NCBI GenBank assembly: GCA_965370045.1
Contig: CBDUSI010000023.1
Span: 1-45,561, forward strand
Direction of reading: 5' to 3'
DNA from: CAZONU01 sp965370045
GTDB taxonomy: Bacteria > Planctomycetota > SZUA-567 > JAKLDR01
DNA: 45,561 bases
The notes beneath the pieces were generated by a model that saw only the letters and a list, made by a program, of their open reading frames with translations, ran no database searches and was not told where the DNA came from. How positions within the stretch are numbered: the first letter of the stretch is position 1; each line of letters begins with the position of its first letter. Shown here piece by piece: positions 1 to 7,813 of this stretch. Made by a program: the position numbers and the translations under genes.

Positions 1-2
1 GG

Positions 3-515
3 CTCCCCTCGAGGCACCCGGAGCGACGCCTTACGCGTGAAACCGCGCGGCGGGCCGAGCGCGGCGCGGCGCGGCGCGGCGCGGGCCGGGGGCTGGGCGC
101 CCGCCTGGTCGATAGCGGCAGGCCGCGGGGACCGCTGGTTCCCCTGGAGACGAAGCGGCACCTCTCGACCTCGGCCCCGGGAAGGGCCGGCGCCGGGGGC
201 CTGCCCCTGCAGGCCGCGCCCGGCGGAAAGGCGTCGGCGGCGGCCCGGGCGCGGGCGGCGCGCGCGGCGGCGCTCTCCCTGCCCGCTGACTACGCGCCGA
301 AGCGCCGCCGGATACCGGTGGCGGCCTCTCCCAAACGCAATGCGACCGGGGCGCTCCTGCCGCCCGGGAAGGTGCCCAGGCTGGGCCCGATCGCGCCCAG
401 CAAGCTGCCCGCCCCCGCCGCGAAGCCGGCTGCTGAGCGGGGCAGTCCCATCGGCCCCCCCAAGGGCGCCGCCCGGCTGCCTGCCCCGGTCGTCCCCCTG
501 GAAGCGGGGAAGTAA
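3..515 (+). CDS. Probable 3' end of a gene, Pro/Ala/Arg-rich C-terminal tail (partial)
   Basis: An open frame runs from the window edge to a TAA at 513-515 with no in-frame stop, so the start lies outside the window. The readable part is low-complexity, rich in Ala, Arg, Pro and Gly, with two similar phrases (LVPLETK near 146-166 and VVPLEAGK at the end). Third positions are mostly G/C as in neighbouring genes. No family is recognisable. Because the DNA is extremely GC-rich, other frames are also open here, so this is a weak call; it could be non-coding. If real, it is a disordered tail of an unknown protein. Confidence 0.4.
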   Translation, partial: LPSRHPERRLTRETARRAERGAARRGAGRGLGARLVDSGRPRGPLVPLETKRHLSTSAPGRAGAGGLPLQAAPGGKASAAARARAARAAALSLPADYAPKRRRIPVAASPKRNATGALLPPGKVPRLGPIAPSKLPAPAAKPAAERGSPIGPPKGAARLPAPVVPLEAGK

Positions 516-553
516 CGACCCGCCGGGTGGCCGGCCCCGGCCGGACTCAAGGG

Positions 554-582
554 TTGTCGCCAGCTCGCCGACATAATATATA
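554..582 (+). promoter_or_regulatory. Candidate promoter for the 630 gene
   Basis: TTGTCG at 554-559 and TATATA at 577-582 are separated by 17 bp in an AT-richer patch of otherwise GC-rich DNA. The predicted start of transcription near 589 lies about 40 bases before the GTG at 630. An overlapping TAATAT at 574-579 has a spacer of only 14 bp and is less likely. Confidence 0.45.
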
Positions 583-629
583 GAGGAAAGGCAGGATCCG
601 TCCCGCTCGGAAGGGCGCGGTCCGCGGGG

Positions 630-3600
630 GTGTTTGTGTCCAGAAGCAGGTCCGTCGTACTGATCTCAATCGCGCTGGCGGCCTCGGCCGCCGCCGGCCT
701 GGGCGAGCCGCCGGGCGACGGCAAGAAGCTGGAGGACGAACGGACCCTGGCCATCCGCCGCCAGCGCAAGCTCACCAGATTCGGCTTCGAGGGCAGGACA
801 GTCCTGGTCCCCAACCGCGCGCCCATGCCCCTGGGGTGGGAACGTTATCTGGAGTATTACCGCGGCGCCGTGAAGTTCACCTCGCGCCCGCTGGACGATG
901 GCGGGCCGCTGGCCTACGGCCCGTTCCCCGACTACCTCGAAGTGAAGGTGATGGACCTCGACCGCCCGGGCACGCCGGGCGCCGCGGTGCACGGCGGGCG
1001 GCGCTCGATCCGCATGCAGCTGGCCGGCACCCGGGACATGGACAGGGTGGGCATCCGCCGCCTGTGGCCGCTGGAGGTCAACCCGGACTTCGCCTACGAG
1101 CTGACCGGCTGGGTCCGGCTGGATGGCGTGGAGAAGAAAGACACCTACGCCCAGCTGCGCATCGAGTGGCTGGACAAGGACGGCAAGCTGATCGGCCGGC
1201 CCTCGATGTCCGACGTCGTCAATCGGGCCAAGATCGCGGACTGGGTCCGCAAGCAGGGGTTGAAGGCCGCGCCCGCCTGGGTGCCCACCCCGGAGTTCCG
1301 GATCAACGACGTGGACCCGCGGGCCCGCTCGGCGCGGGTCTGGTGCGTGGCCTCGGGCCGCGAGCTGGGCGGTTACGCGTACTTCGACGACATCCAGGTC
1401 CATCGCCGCCCCAAGGTCTCGGTGACGCCCGACCAGCCCAACGGGATATTCGCGCACGGCGAGATGCCCGCCCTGCGCCTGCACTTTCAGGGGCTGGCCG
1501 CCGGCGCGGGGAGCAGGAAGGTCACCGGCTACCGGCGGGTGATCCGCTCGGTTGACGCCTTCGGCCGCGCGCAGCCCGAGCTGGTAAAGAACTTCTCGCT
1601 CATCGAGGCCCGCGCGGGCAGCATCGAGGACCGCGTACGCCTCGAGCGCCCGAACTCGCCCGGGGCCTACGCGGTCGAGATTATCCTCGAAGCCCAGGAG
1701 GCCGGCGGCTCGCGCCGCGAGGTGGCCAAGCGGGTGGTGCGCCTGGTCAAGATGGGGCAGTCGAGCAAGCGCAAGTCCGCCGCCGGGAAAGAGATGTTCG
1801 GCGTGGACCTGGACCTCTACCGCCCGGAAGCGGAACGGCTGGTCGGCGCCGCCCGGCGCTGCGGGATCTCCGTGCTGGCCCTGCCTCTCTGGCGACGGGA
1901 CAGCGACCCGGCCCAGTTCCGCTCGATGGAGGAGCGGCGCAGCCCCGAGGAGGGCCTCGCGAGTCTGCTGCGCAAGCTGACCGCCCTGCGCATGCACCCC
2001 GTGGGCGTGCTCGCCCCGGTCCCGGACAAGCAGCGGCCCGAGGAGCAGCGCAAGGCCGTCCAGAACTTCGGCGGGGCGCGAACGCTCTACGCGGGCGACC
2101 CCGAGAAATGGAAACCGCTGATGGACGGGACCACCAGTTTCTTCCAGCCCTACCTCGCCGAGTGGCGCATGGCCGCCGCCGATGACGCCAGCTTCGGCGA
2201 ACCGGACGTGGACCGCCGCAAGCTGGCCGCGCGGCTGCGCGACCGGCTGGAGCGCGCGCCCAGCAAAGTGGTAACCGTGCCCCTGCGCCTGGCGGACCTG
2301 CCCTTCCCCGCCGCGGCCATTCCCGGCACCCGCGACCGGGAGCTGATCTTCGTCCCGGCCGGAGTCTCTCCCGAGAAGCTCGCGGCGCAGCTGGCCAAGC
2401 TCTTTCCGCCGGCGGCTGCGGGCGCAAAGACCACGCCGGGGGCGGCGGGCATGTCCAACCGCCAGTGGTTCCTGGAACTGCCGGAGGTCAGCGAGAACCT
2501 GCGCCTGGACATGGAGGCCGAGCTCCGCCAGGCGAACGACCTGGCCCGCAAGATCGTCCTGCTGGCCAGGAGCGGCGCGGAGCGCTGCTTCGTGAAGCTG
2601 GCCGACCCGGGCGCGGGCCTGCTGGGTCCGGGGCTCTACCCGCGGCCGGTCTACGCGGCCTACAGCGTGCTGGCCGCCGAGCTCAGCGGCGCGCGCTACC
2701 TGGGCGAGTTCGACCTGGCCTCCGGGGCCGAGGCCTACGCCTTCGAGCGCGAGGGGTCCGGGATGGTGGTTTTCTGGACGGACGGGGAGGCGCGCGAGGC
2801 CCCCTGCCAGCTGGGCGCCCGCGGGCAGGTGCAACTGGTGGAGTTGACCGGCGCGCGGCGGCGGCTGCGCGCTCCCCGCAACCCGACCGAGGCGCGGGGG
2901 CTTTCCGACGCGGAGATGGTCGTGCTCTCGAAGGTGCCCGCGCTGCTGGTGGGGCTGGAACCCGCTTTCGTGCGCACCCGACTGGGTTTCCGGCTGGCGA
3001 AAGGTTCGCGGCTCCAGGCCCGCTACCAGCAACAGAAAGTGAGTTTCGAGATACGCAACTTCTTCAAGGAGTCGATGGAGGCCCTGGTCATCCCGAGCTT
3101 TCCGCGGGGCTCCTACACCAAGCCGCGCTTCCGGAAGGTGGACATCGAGCCGGGCAAGAGCGTAACCGTGGAGTTCTCTGTGCGGCCCAGCTTCGTGGAG
3201 ACCGTGGGGCTCAAGGAAATGAAGGTCGACCTGCGCCTGCGCAGCGGCGGGCGCCCGGAGGTGAACTTCACCATCACCCGCCGGCTGCCGGTGGCCTCGG
3301 CGATCATTCTGGAGCCGACGGTGACGGTGTCCGAGGACGGCCGGACCGCGGAGGTGCGCCTCCAGGTGGGGCTCTCCGCCGCGGACGAGTACAAGTGGTC
3401 CGCCAAGAAGCCCGAGAGGCCCTACGGCCTGAAGTCGGGGGGGGAGAAGTACGACCTGGAGGTGTCGCTGGCCGCGCCCGGCGGCACGCGGCAGCGCGCC
3501 CAGCTTCGGGGCGTGGAGGCCAAGGCCGGCCATAGGCGGCACCCGGACCATCCCTTCGTCGTGCCGCTGACCGACCGGTCGCAGACGGTCTACGTCGGGG

Positions 3601-3668
3601 CGAGATTGCGCGGCGGCCCCTGGTTCACCAATATCGAGATAAGTCTGCCCCCCCGCAAGAAACCGTAG
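630..3668 (+). CDS. Large secreted protein with carbohydrate-binding-like domain, function unknown
   Basis: A 1012-residue protein starting at a GTG, with an N-terminal hydrophobic signal segment (about residues 7-24) that ends in an Ala-rich cleavage-like stretch, so export is likely. Residues about 70-265 look like a CenC-type carbohydrate-binding jelly roll, with the phrases TGWVRLDG, LRIEWLDKDG and YAYFDDIQV. The middle (about 390-640) may be a TIM-barrel-like enzyme remnant, but no catalytic motif is certain. The C-terminal third looks beta-rich. The start is uncertain: no strong ribosome-binding site precedes the GTG, and a second in-frame GTG is at 636. It converges on the mlaD-like gene with only 12 bases between the stops and no visible terminator. 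Envelope or extracellular polysaccharide binding is inference. Confidence 0.75.
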   Translation: MFVSRSRSVVLISIALAASAAAGLGEPPGDGKKLEDERTLAIRRQRKLTRFGFEGRTVLVPNRAPMPLGWERYLEYYRGAVKFTSRPLDDGGPLAYGPFPDYLEVKVMDLDRPGTPGAAVHGGRRSIRMQLAGTRDMDRVGIRRLWPLEVNPDFAYELTGWVRLDGVEKKDTYAQLRIEWLDKDGKLIGRPSMSDVVNRAKIADWVRKQGLKAAPAWVPTPEFRINDVDPRARSARVWCVASGRELGGYAYFDDIQVHRRPKVSVTPDQPNGIFAHGEMPALRLHFQGLAAGAGSRKVTGYRRVIRSVDAFGRAQPELVKNFSLIEARAGSIEDRVRLERPNSPGAYAVEIILEAQEAGGSRREVAKRVVRLVKMGQSSKRKSAAGKEMFGVDLDLYRPEAERLVGAARRCGISVLALPLWRRDSDPAQFRSMEERRSPEEGLASLLRKLTALRMHPVGVLAPVPDKQRPEEQRKAVQNFGGARTLYAGDPEKWKPLMDGTTSFFQPYLAEWRMAAADDASFGEPDVDRRKLAARLRDRLERAPSKVVTVPLRLADLPFPAAAIPGTRDRELIFVPAGVSPEKLAAQLAKLFPPAAAGAKTTPGAAGMSNRQWFLELPEVSENLRLDMEAELRQANDLARKIVLLARSGAERCFVKLADPGAGLLGPGLYPRPVYAAYSVLAAELSGARYLGEFDLASGAEAYAFEREGSGMVVFWTDGEAREAPCQLGARGQVQLVELTGARRRLRAPRNPTEARGLSDAEMVVLSKVPALLVGLEPAFVRTRLGFRLAKGSRLQARYQQQKVSFEIRNFFKESMEALVIPSFPRGSYTKPRFRKVDIEPGKSVTVEFSVRPSFVETVGLKEMKVDLRLRSGGRPEVNFTITRRLPVASAIILEPTVTVSEDGRTAEVRLQVGLSAADEYKWSAKKPERPYGLKSGGEKYDLEVSLAAPGGTRQRAQLRGVEAKAGHRRHPDHPFVVPLTDRSQTVYVGARLRGGPWFTNIEISLPPRKKP

Positions 3669-3680
3669 TCCGCAAGCCGG

Positions 3681-5126
3681 CTACTTCTCGCGGTCGGCCT
3701 TCTCGCGGGCCCGCTTGAGGTAGCGGCCGCCGCCCTTGCGCTCCAGCTCCTTGAGCTTCTTCTCGATGTTCTCGCGGCGGCCGGAGAGCTCCTTGCCGAT
3801 GGCCCGGATCTCCTTGATGAGGTCCCCGGCCCGGGCGCCGCCGATGCGCGCCGCGCGCGCGGGGTCCGCGCTGATCTTCTCGAGGTACTGCATGCTGGCC
3901 GCCAGGTCCGCGCTGGCCGCGCCCAGCGCCCGCGCCGCGCTCTCTAACAGGATGACGTCCTGGGTGCCCCGGGGCTTCTTCAAGAGCAGCCACGGCTGGC
4001 GCTTGAGCCGCGCGCTCATCTCCTTGAAGTTACGCCCCGCCTCGCGCAGGTCGGCCAGCGCCCGGCGCACCGCCGGACGGTTCTCGTCGAGCGTGTCGCC
4101 GGTTTCGACCAGCAGGCCTTCCATCTCCTTGAGGGCGGCGGTGGCCGCGCGGGCCGCGGTGGTCGACTCGTCCATCGCCGCCAGCACCTTGGGCCGGGCG
4201 GCGACCATCAACTTATCGGCGCTGTCGGCCGCCTTCCGGCCGGACTCCATCATCTTCTTGCCGCTGTCCAGGGCGGCGACCACCTTGGGCCTGACCTCGG
4301 TGACCGTCTTGCGCACCTCGGCGATGGCCGTGCGGGCCTCGCTCATGCCCGCGCGCAGGTCGGCGAGGGCCTGCTTGACCGGCTTCTCCGAGTCCTTGAC
4401 GAGGCCCCGCGCCCGGCCCGCCGCCAGGCTGAGGTCCTCGGAGGCCTTCTTGACGTTGGCCACAGTGGCCTTGATGTTGACGCGCTCCTCCTCGCCGATG
4501 ATCCCCGAGACCTTGGAGAGCAGCGTGCGGATCTCGCGCATGGAATCCGAGAGCTGGGTGAAGAGGTTGGAGCCGTCGCCCAGCAGCGCCTCCCCGGCCG
4601 CGAGCGCCTTGCCGCTGCCCGGGGACACCTCCACGGTGCTGTCGCCCATCACCGTGGTGGCCAACCGGACCACGTCGTCCTGGCGGAAGGTGAACTCCTC
4701 CGAGCGGTTTATTTCCAGGACGAGAACGATCATCTTCCGGCCGCGGCGCCCCTCGCCGGGACCGATCAGCCGTCGCGCGGCCGCGTCGATGCTGGCGGGG
4801 TCCTTGAGCCCCTTGAGCTTCTCGACCTCGTCGAAGGAGAGCGGCAGGCGGTCCAGGTTGTCGGTGGTGATCGGCGGCAGCTTCTTGAGGATCTTGGCGT
4901 CGATCTCCTCGATGCGGGTCTCGCGCACCCGGCCGATCTCCACGCCCGCGTAGTTCACCGCGCTGTTGGACTGCAGGCCGGTCACCGAGCTGAAGAGCAC
5001 CTCGCGCTCCTGGCTGCCGCGCAGCAGCGCGGCGCAGTCGCCGACCACGAAGACCATCACGAAGAGCAGCGCCAGCGACAAGGCCACGAAGGCGCCGGCT
5101 TTCACTTCCGAGTGCGAACTGGGCAT
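3681..5126 (-). CDS. mlaD: MlaD/MCE-domain lipid transport protein with long helical C-terminus
   Basis: A 481-residue inner-membrane-anchored, periplasmic protein. Residues about 10-32 form the single N-terminal membrane anchor (VALSLALLFVMVFVVG). The MCE domain starts near residue 43 with TGLQSNSAVNYAGVEIGRV. It is interrupted by roughly 50 charged residues (about 75-130) before resuming at MIVLVLEINR and ending at GDSTVEVSPG. The remaining 300 residues are predicted helical with heptad-like Ala/Leu/Lys patterns, as in MCE proteins that build a tunnel or needle. In the Mla system MlaD forms a hexamer on MlaFE and carries phospholipids. It follows mlaF by 16 bases, with GGAGAACG before the ATG, and is last in the operon. 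No mlaC or mlaA is in the window. The family assignment is firm; the direction of transport cannot be told. Confidence 0.9.
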   Translation of the reverse strand: MPSSHSEVKAGAFVALSLALLFVMVFVVGDCAALLRGSQEREVLFSSVTGLQSNSAVNYAGVEIGRVRETRIEEIDAKILKKLPPITTDNLDRLPLSFDEVEKLKGLKDPASIDAAARRLIGPGEGRRGRKMIVLVLEINRSEEFTFRQDDVVRLATTVMGDSTVEVSPGSGKALAAGEALLGDGSNLFTQLSDSMREIRTLLSKVSGIIGEEERVNIKATVANVKKASEDLSLAAGRARGLVKDSEKPVKQALADLRAGMSEARTAIAEVRKTVTEVRPKVVAALDSGKKMMESGRKAADSADKLMVAARPKVLAAMDESTTAARAATAALKEMEGLLVETGDTLDENRPAVRRALADLREAGRNFKEMSARLKRQPWLLLKKPRGTQDVILLESAARALGAASADLAASMQYLEKISADPARAARIGGARAGDLIKEIRAIGKELSGRRENIEKKLKELERKGGGRYLKRAREKADREK

Positions 5127-5142
5127 CTCTGGCGTTCTCCTC

Positions 5143-5994
5143 TTATTCCGCGCGCATGAAGCGCCCCGAGGCCGTGCGCGAGCCGCCGATCAGGTCCTCG
5201 ACGTAGTCGCGGCTCGACCGCCTCAGCGGGATGGGTCCGTCGGGCTCGCCGTTGATGAACTGCTTGACCAGCGGGTCGCGCGAGGCGCGAATCTCCTCCA
5301 CCGTGCCCAGCGCGGCCACCCGCCCGCCGAAGAGCAGGCAGATGCGGTCCGCGCAGGTGAAGGCGCAGTGCATGTCCTGGGTCACGATCACGCTGGTCAC
5401 CCCGGTCTTGGAGGCCAGGTCGTTGACCAGCGCCTCGATGACCCCCGCGGTGATGGGGTCCAGCCCGGTGGTGGGCTCGTCGTAGAAGAGTATCTCGGGG
5501 TCCAGGGCGATGGCCCGGGCCAGGCCCACCCGCTTGGCCATCCCCCCGGAGAGCTGCCCGGGCTTGAGGCCCTCGAAGTCACGCAGGCCGACCAGCTCCA
5601 GCTTCATCTTGACCATGATACTGATGATGTTGTCGTCCAGCTGGGTGTGCTCCCTCAGCGGCAGGGCCACGTTCTCGCCGACGGTCATGGAGTTGTACAG
5701 CGCCCCGCTCTGGAAAAGCGTCCCGGTGCGCTTGCGGATCTCGTTGAGCGCGTCCTCGTCCAGGGAGGTGATCTCGCGCCCGAAGACCGTCACCGAGCCC
5801 GACTCCGGTTTGTAGGCGCCGAGCATCACCCGCAGGAAGGTGCTCTTGCCGCAGCCCGAGCTGCCCAGGATGACCATGCGCTCGCCGGGCATTATCTGGA
5901 GGCTGACTCCGGCGAGTACCTTGTTGCCCCCGAAGGCCAGGTGCACCTCGCGGGCCTCGATGACCGGTTGCTTGGCGTCCTTCCAGCGCGTCAC
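5143..5994 (-). CDS. mlaF: MlaF-type ABC transporter ATPase
   Basis: A 283-residue cytoplasmic ATPase that powers lipid movement through the MlaE permease. Visible motifs are Walker A GSSGCGKST (44-52), Q-loop FQSGALYNSMTV (about 94-104), signature LSGGMAKRVGLARA (148-161, the Mla-type variant with Met and Ala after SGG) and Walker B ILFYDEPTTGLDP (168-180). The H-loop position reads VIVTQDMHCAF, with Gln-Asp-Met-His in place of the usual Thr-His-Asp spacing; Mla-type ATPases also vary here. It starts at a GTG preceded by AGGAG at a good distance, and begins 9 bases after the mlaE stop, so translation is probably coupled. Length and motif spacing fit MlaF. Confidence 0.93.
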   Translation of the reverse strand: MTRWKDAKQPVIEAREVHLAFGGNKVLAGVSLQIMPGERMVILGSSGCGKSTFLRVMLGAYKPESGSVTVFGREITSLDEDALNEIRKRTGTLFQSGALYNSMTVGENVALPLREHTQLDDNIISIMVKMKLELVGLRDFEGLKPGQLSGGMAKRVGLARAIALDPEILFYDEPTTGLDPITAGVIEALVNDLASKTGVTSVIVTQDMHCAFTCADRICLLFGGRVAALGTVEEIRASRDPLVKQFINGEPDGPIPLRRSSRDYVEDLIGGSRTASGRFMRAE

Positions 5995-6003
5995 GCAGAG
6001 CTC

Positions 6004-6807
6004 CTACTTGCCCATCACGTAGTAGAACAGAACGGTGAAAAGGAGGTTGGCGGCGATAATGGCCACGATGGAGACCACCACCGCCCTGGTGGTGGCCTTG
6101 CCCACGCCCTCGGCCCCGCTGGTGACGTTCATGCCCAGGTAGCAGGCCACCGAGGTGATGATCGCCCCGAAGGCCGCGCTCTTGAACAGGCCCCGGACTA
6201 TGTCCACCGCGCTTGCCGCCCGGTTGCTGATGTCCAGGTAGCGGGCCGAGCCGATGTCCAGGAGCTGGGTGCCGACCAGCCAGCCCCCGAACAGGCCCAT
6301 GAAGTTGGCCAGGACGGTCAGGCAGGGCATCATGGCCACCACCGCCAGCATGCGCGGCACCACCAGGAAGCGCACCGGGTTTATGCCCGAGACCTCCAGG
6401 GCCAGGACCTCTTCGCTGACGGTCATGGTGCCGATCTCCGCGGCCATGGCCGCGCCCACGAAGCCGCTCATCACCAGGGCGGTCATCATCGGCGCCAACT
6501 CGCGGGTCACCGCGATGGCCACGATGCGCGCCACCCAGTCGACCACGCCCAGGTCCTTCAGCGGCCCGGCCATGCTCACCGCCAGGATCATTCCCACGAA
6601 GACGTTGACCAGGCAGACGATGGGCACCGAGCGGAGGCCCACCCGGACCATCTGCACGGCGATGGCCTGGCCGTTGAGCGGCGTCTTGCGGAAGACGGGC
6701 GCCAGGGCCCAGTACGCCGTGCGGGTGATGGTCCCCCAGGCGCCGCCCAGGAGCTGCAGCCAGGATATCAGGCGGCTACCCATCAGGGCTAGAAGCTGGC
6801 GGTGCAT
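6004..6807 (-). CDS. mlaE: MlaE-type ABC transporter permease
   Basis: A 267-residue integral membrane protein of the MlaE/YrbE permease family, the inner-membrane partner of MlaF and MlaD in phospholipid traffic. Diagnostic phrases are QMVRVGLRSVPIV, the long membrane segments after it, ELAPMMTALVMSGFVGAAMAAEIGTM (about 120-145) and LEVSGINPVRFLVVPRM (about 155-171), all typical of this family, followed by three more membrane helices. The ATG at 6807 is used because it gives the normal family length; another in-frame ATG is at 6783 and neither has a strong Shine-Dalgarno sequence. It lies 9 bases after the STAS gene. Confidence 0.92.
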   Translation of the reverse strand: MHRQLLALMGSRLISWLQLLGGAWGTITRTAYWALAPVFRKTPLNGQAIAVQMVRVGLRSVPIVCLVNVFVGMILAVSMAGPLKDLGVVDWVARIVAIAVTRELAPMMTALVMSGFVGAAMAAEIGTMTVSEEVLALEVSGINPVRFLVVPRMLAVVAMMPCLTVLANFMGLFGGWLVGTQLLDIGSARYLDISNRAASAVDIVRGLFKSAAFGAIITSVACYLGMNVTSGAEGVGKATTRAVVVSIVAIIAANLLFTVLFYYVMGK

Positions 6808-6816
6808 GCTTGCGAT

Positions 6817-7158
6817 CTAGTTCGGAGACTCGGACCCGAGGGCTTCTTCCTCGGAATCGTAGAAGTTGAAGACCTTGTCCAGGCGGGCGATAGCGAAGAC
6901 GTCGCGGGTCGGCTTCCTGGCGCCCACCAGGGCGAGCTTGCCCCCGTACGTCGCCATGTGCTGCAGGCACTCCACCAGGGTGGCCAGCCCGGAGCTGTCG
7001 ATGTAGTCCACCCCGGCGAGGTCCACCAGCACCAGGGGGCTCTTGCGCTCGGCGGCCTCCAGGAGCTTCTCGCGGAGGCCGGGCGAGTTGTGCAGGTCCA
7101 CCTCTCCGGCAACCTCGATCTTCACGCCCTTGTCCAGGTTGTGCGCGCTGACTTCCAT
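6817..7158 (-). CDS. STAS-domain protein (SpoIIAA/MlaB-like)
   Basis: A 113-residue cytoplasmic protein consisting of one STAS domain. The phosphorylation loop reads DYIDSSGL (51-58); by alignment with SpoIIAA, Ser56 is the residue an RsbW/SpoIIAB-type kinase would modify. Two roles fit. It may be the anti-anti-sigma partner of the kinase encoded just upstream (3 bases away), or it may be the MlaB-like STAS subunit that binds MlaF, since mlaE, mlaF and mlaD follow directly. Both could hold at once. No sigma factor gene is adjacent. The ATG is preceded by GGGGTGAA, which overlaps the end of the upstream gene. The acidic C-terminal tail (YDSEEEALGSESPN) lies outside the core fold. Confidence 0.9.
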   Translation of the reverse strand: MEVSAHNLDKGVKIEVAGEVDLHNSPGLREKLLEAAERKSPLVLVDLAGVDYIDSSGLATLVECLQHMATYGGKLALVGARKPTRDVFAIARLDKVFNFYDSEEEALGSESPN

Positions 7159-7161
7159 GTT

Positions 7162-7608
7162 TCACCCCGTCTCCGGCGCCTGCGGGCCGCGGCCCGGCTT
7201 ATACTTGACCAGCTTCAGCTCGGTGCCCTCCGCCGGGGAGAAGTCCCAGTCGACCTCGTCCATGATCTGGCGGATGATATGCAGGCCCAGCCCGCCGGGA
7301 CGCAGTTCATCAAGCTCGCGGCCCTTGAGCTTGGCGGGGTCCGGCTTCGGGCCGTAGTCACGCAGGTGGATCTCCAGCCGATCGGAGGCTATCAGGCAGC
7401 GCACCGTGATCGGCTTGCATTCGCCGCAGTAGCAGTGGGAGATGATGTTGCTGACCGCCTCGCAGACCCCCAGGACCACCTGTTTGCCGGTCTCGGGGCC
7501 GAAGCCGGCCACGGTGATCGCCTCGGCGACGACCGCGCGCATCATGGCCAGGTAGCGCGCGTCGCCGGGAATAGTCAGGAGCAATTCCTGTCCGTTGTCG
7601 GATCTCAA
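7162..7608 (-). CDS. RsbW/SpoIIAB-type GHKL serine kinase (anti-sigma/switch kinase)
   Basis: A 148-residue GHKL ATPase. The N box is ELGVCEAVSNIISH-like with Glu50 and Asn54, the G1 box is DYG (84-86), and the G2 box is GGLGLHIIRQIMDEVD (105-120). These are the ATP-binding elements of RsbW-type kinases, which phosphorylate STAS partners and usually bind a sigma factor. I chose the TTG at 7608 because GGGGGGAAC sits just upstream and because the promoter -35/-10 at 7629-7656 overlaps the longer open frame that begins at 7656, which therefore cannot be the normal start. A cluster of Cys (CYCGEC, 59-64) is unusual. It is first in the operon with STAS, mlaE, mlaF and mlaD. Confidence 0.88.
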   Translation of the reverse strand: MRSDNGQELLLTIPGDARYLAMMRAVVAEAITVAGFGPETGKQVVLGVCEAVSNIISHCYCGECKPITVRCLIASDRLEIHLRDYGPKPDPAKLKGRELDELRPGGLGLHIIRQIMDEVDWDFSPAEGTELKLVKYKPGRGPQAPETG

Positions 7609-7628
7609 GAAAGTTCCCCCCAACGGAG

Positions 7629-7656
7629 ATTCTAACCACAGCCGCCGGAGCGTCAA
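7629..7656 (-). promoter_or_regulatory. Promoter of the rsbW-STAS-mlaEFD operon
   Basis: Read on the minus strand, TTGACG (7656-7651) and TAGAAT (7634-7629) are 16 bp apart. The expected transcript start near 7622 falls just before the GGGGGGAA ribosome-binding site of the TTG at 7608. This is one of the best sigma70-like promoters in the window. Confidence 0.7.
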
Positions 7657-7741
7657 GGAGAGAGGGTCCGGCCCGTGGGCGCCGGAAGGGATTTGACTGC
7701 CGGAAGGCTGTCGCTAAGTCTGTGCCGTAAAGGAGAGTTCC

Positions 7742-7813
7742 ATGCCCGAGATCGCCGAGCGCCTGGCCGGCGCGGCGAGGAGTTCGGTCCGCTGGGAGGG
7801 AGGCGCGTCATGA
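7742..7813 (+). CDS. Small 23-residue ORF translationally coupled to the methyltransferase gene
   Basis: ATG at 7742 follows a strong ribosome-binding site (AAAGGAGAG at 7730-7738) at normal spacing. The frame reads MPEIAERLAGAARSSVRWEG and ends in a TGA at 7811-7813 that overlaps the ATG of the next gene (7810) as ATGA. This arrangement is typical of translational coupling. The first residues resemble the N-terminus of small corrinoid proteins (MSEI..KLADAV), so it may be a relic of a deleted corrinoid-protein gene; a leader peptide is the alternative. No homology can be shown at this length. Confidence 0.5.
   Translation: MPEIAERLAGAARSSVRWEGGAS

Noticed and set aside
37..576. A 179-codon frame on the plus strand and a minus-strand frame over 290-826
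   Set aside because: They overlap another open frame and the start of the gene at 630; in DNA this GC-rich, stops are rare and such frames are expected by chance.
666..3551. Very long minus-strand open frame antisense to the 630 gene
   Set aside because: His/Gln/Arg/Gly-rich shadow of the real gene. The same reasoning rejects the long frames at 8584-10755, 21265-23802, 23850-27119, 34876-37644 and 41466-45260 on the minus strand, and 4966-6792 on the plus strand.
7609..7656. Longer RsbW start at 7656
   Set aside because: It would begin inside the operon's own -35 box; the TTG at 7608 has a strong ribosome-binding site.
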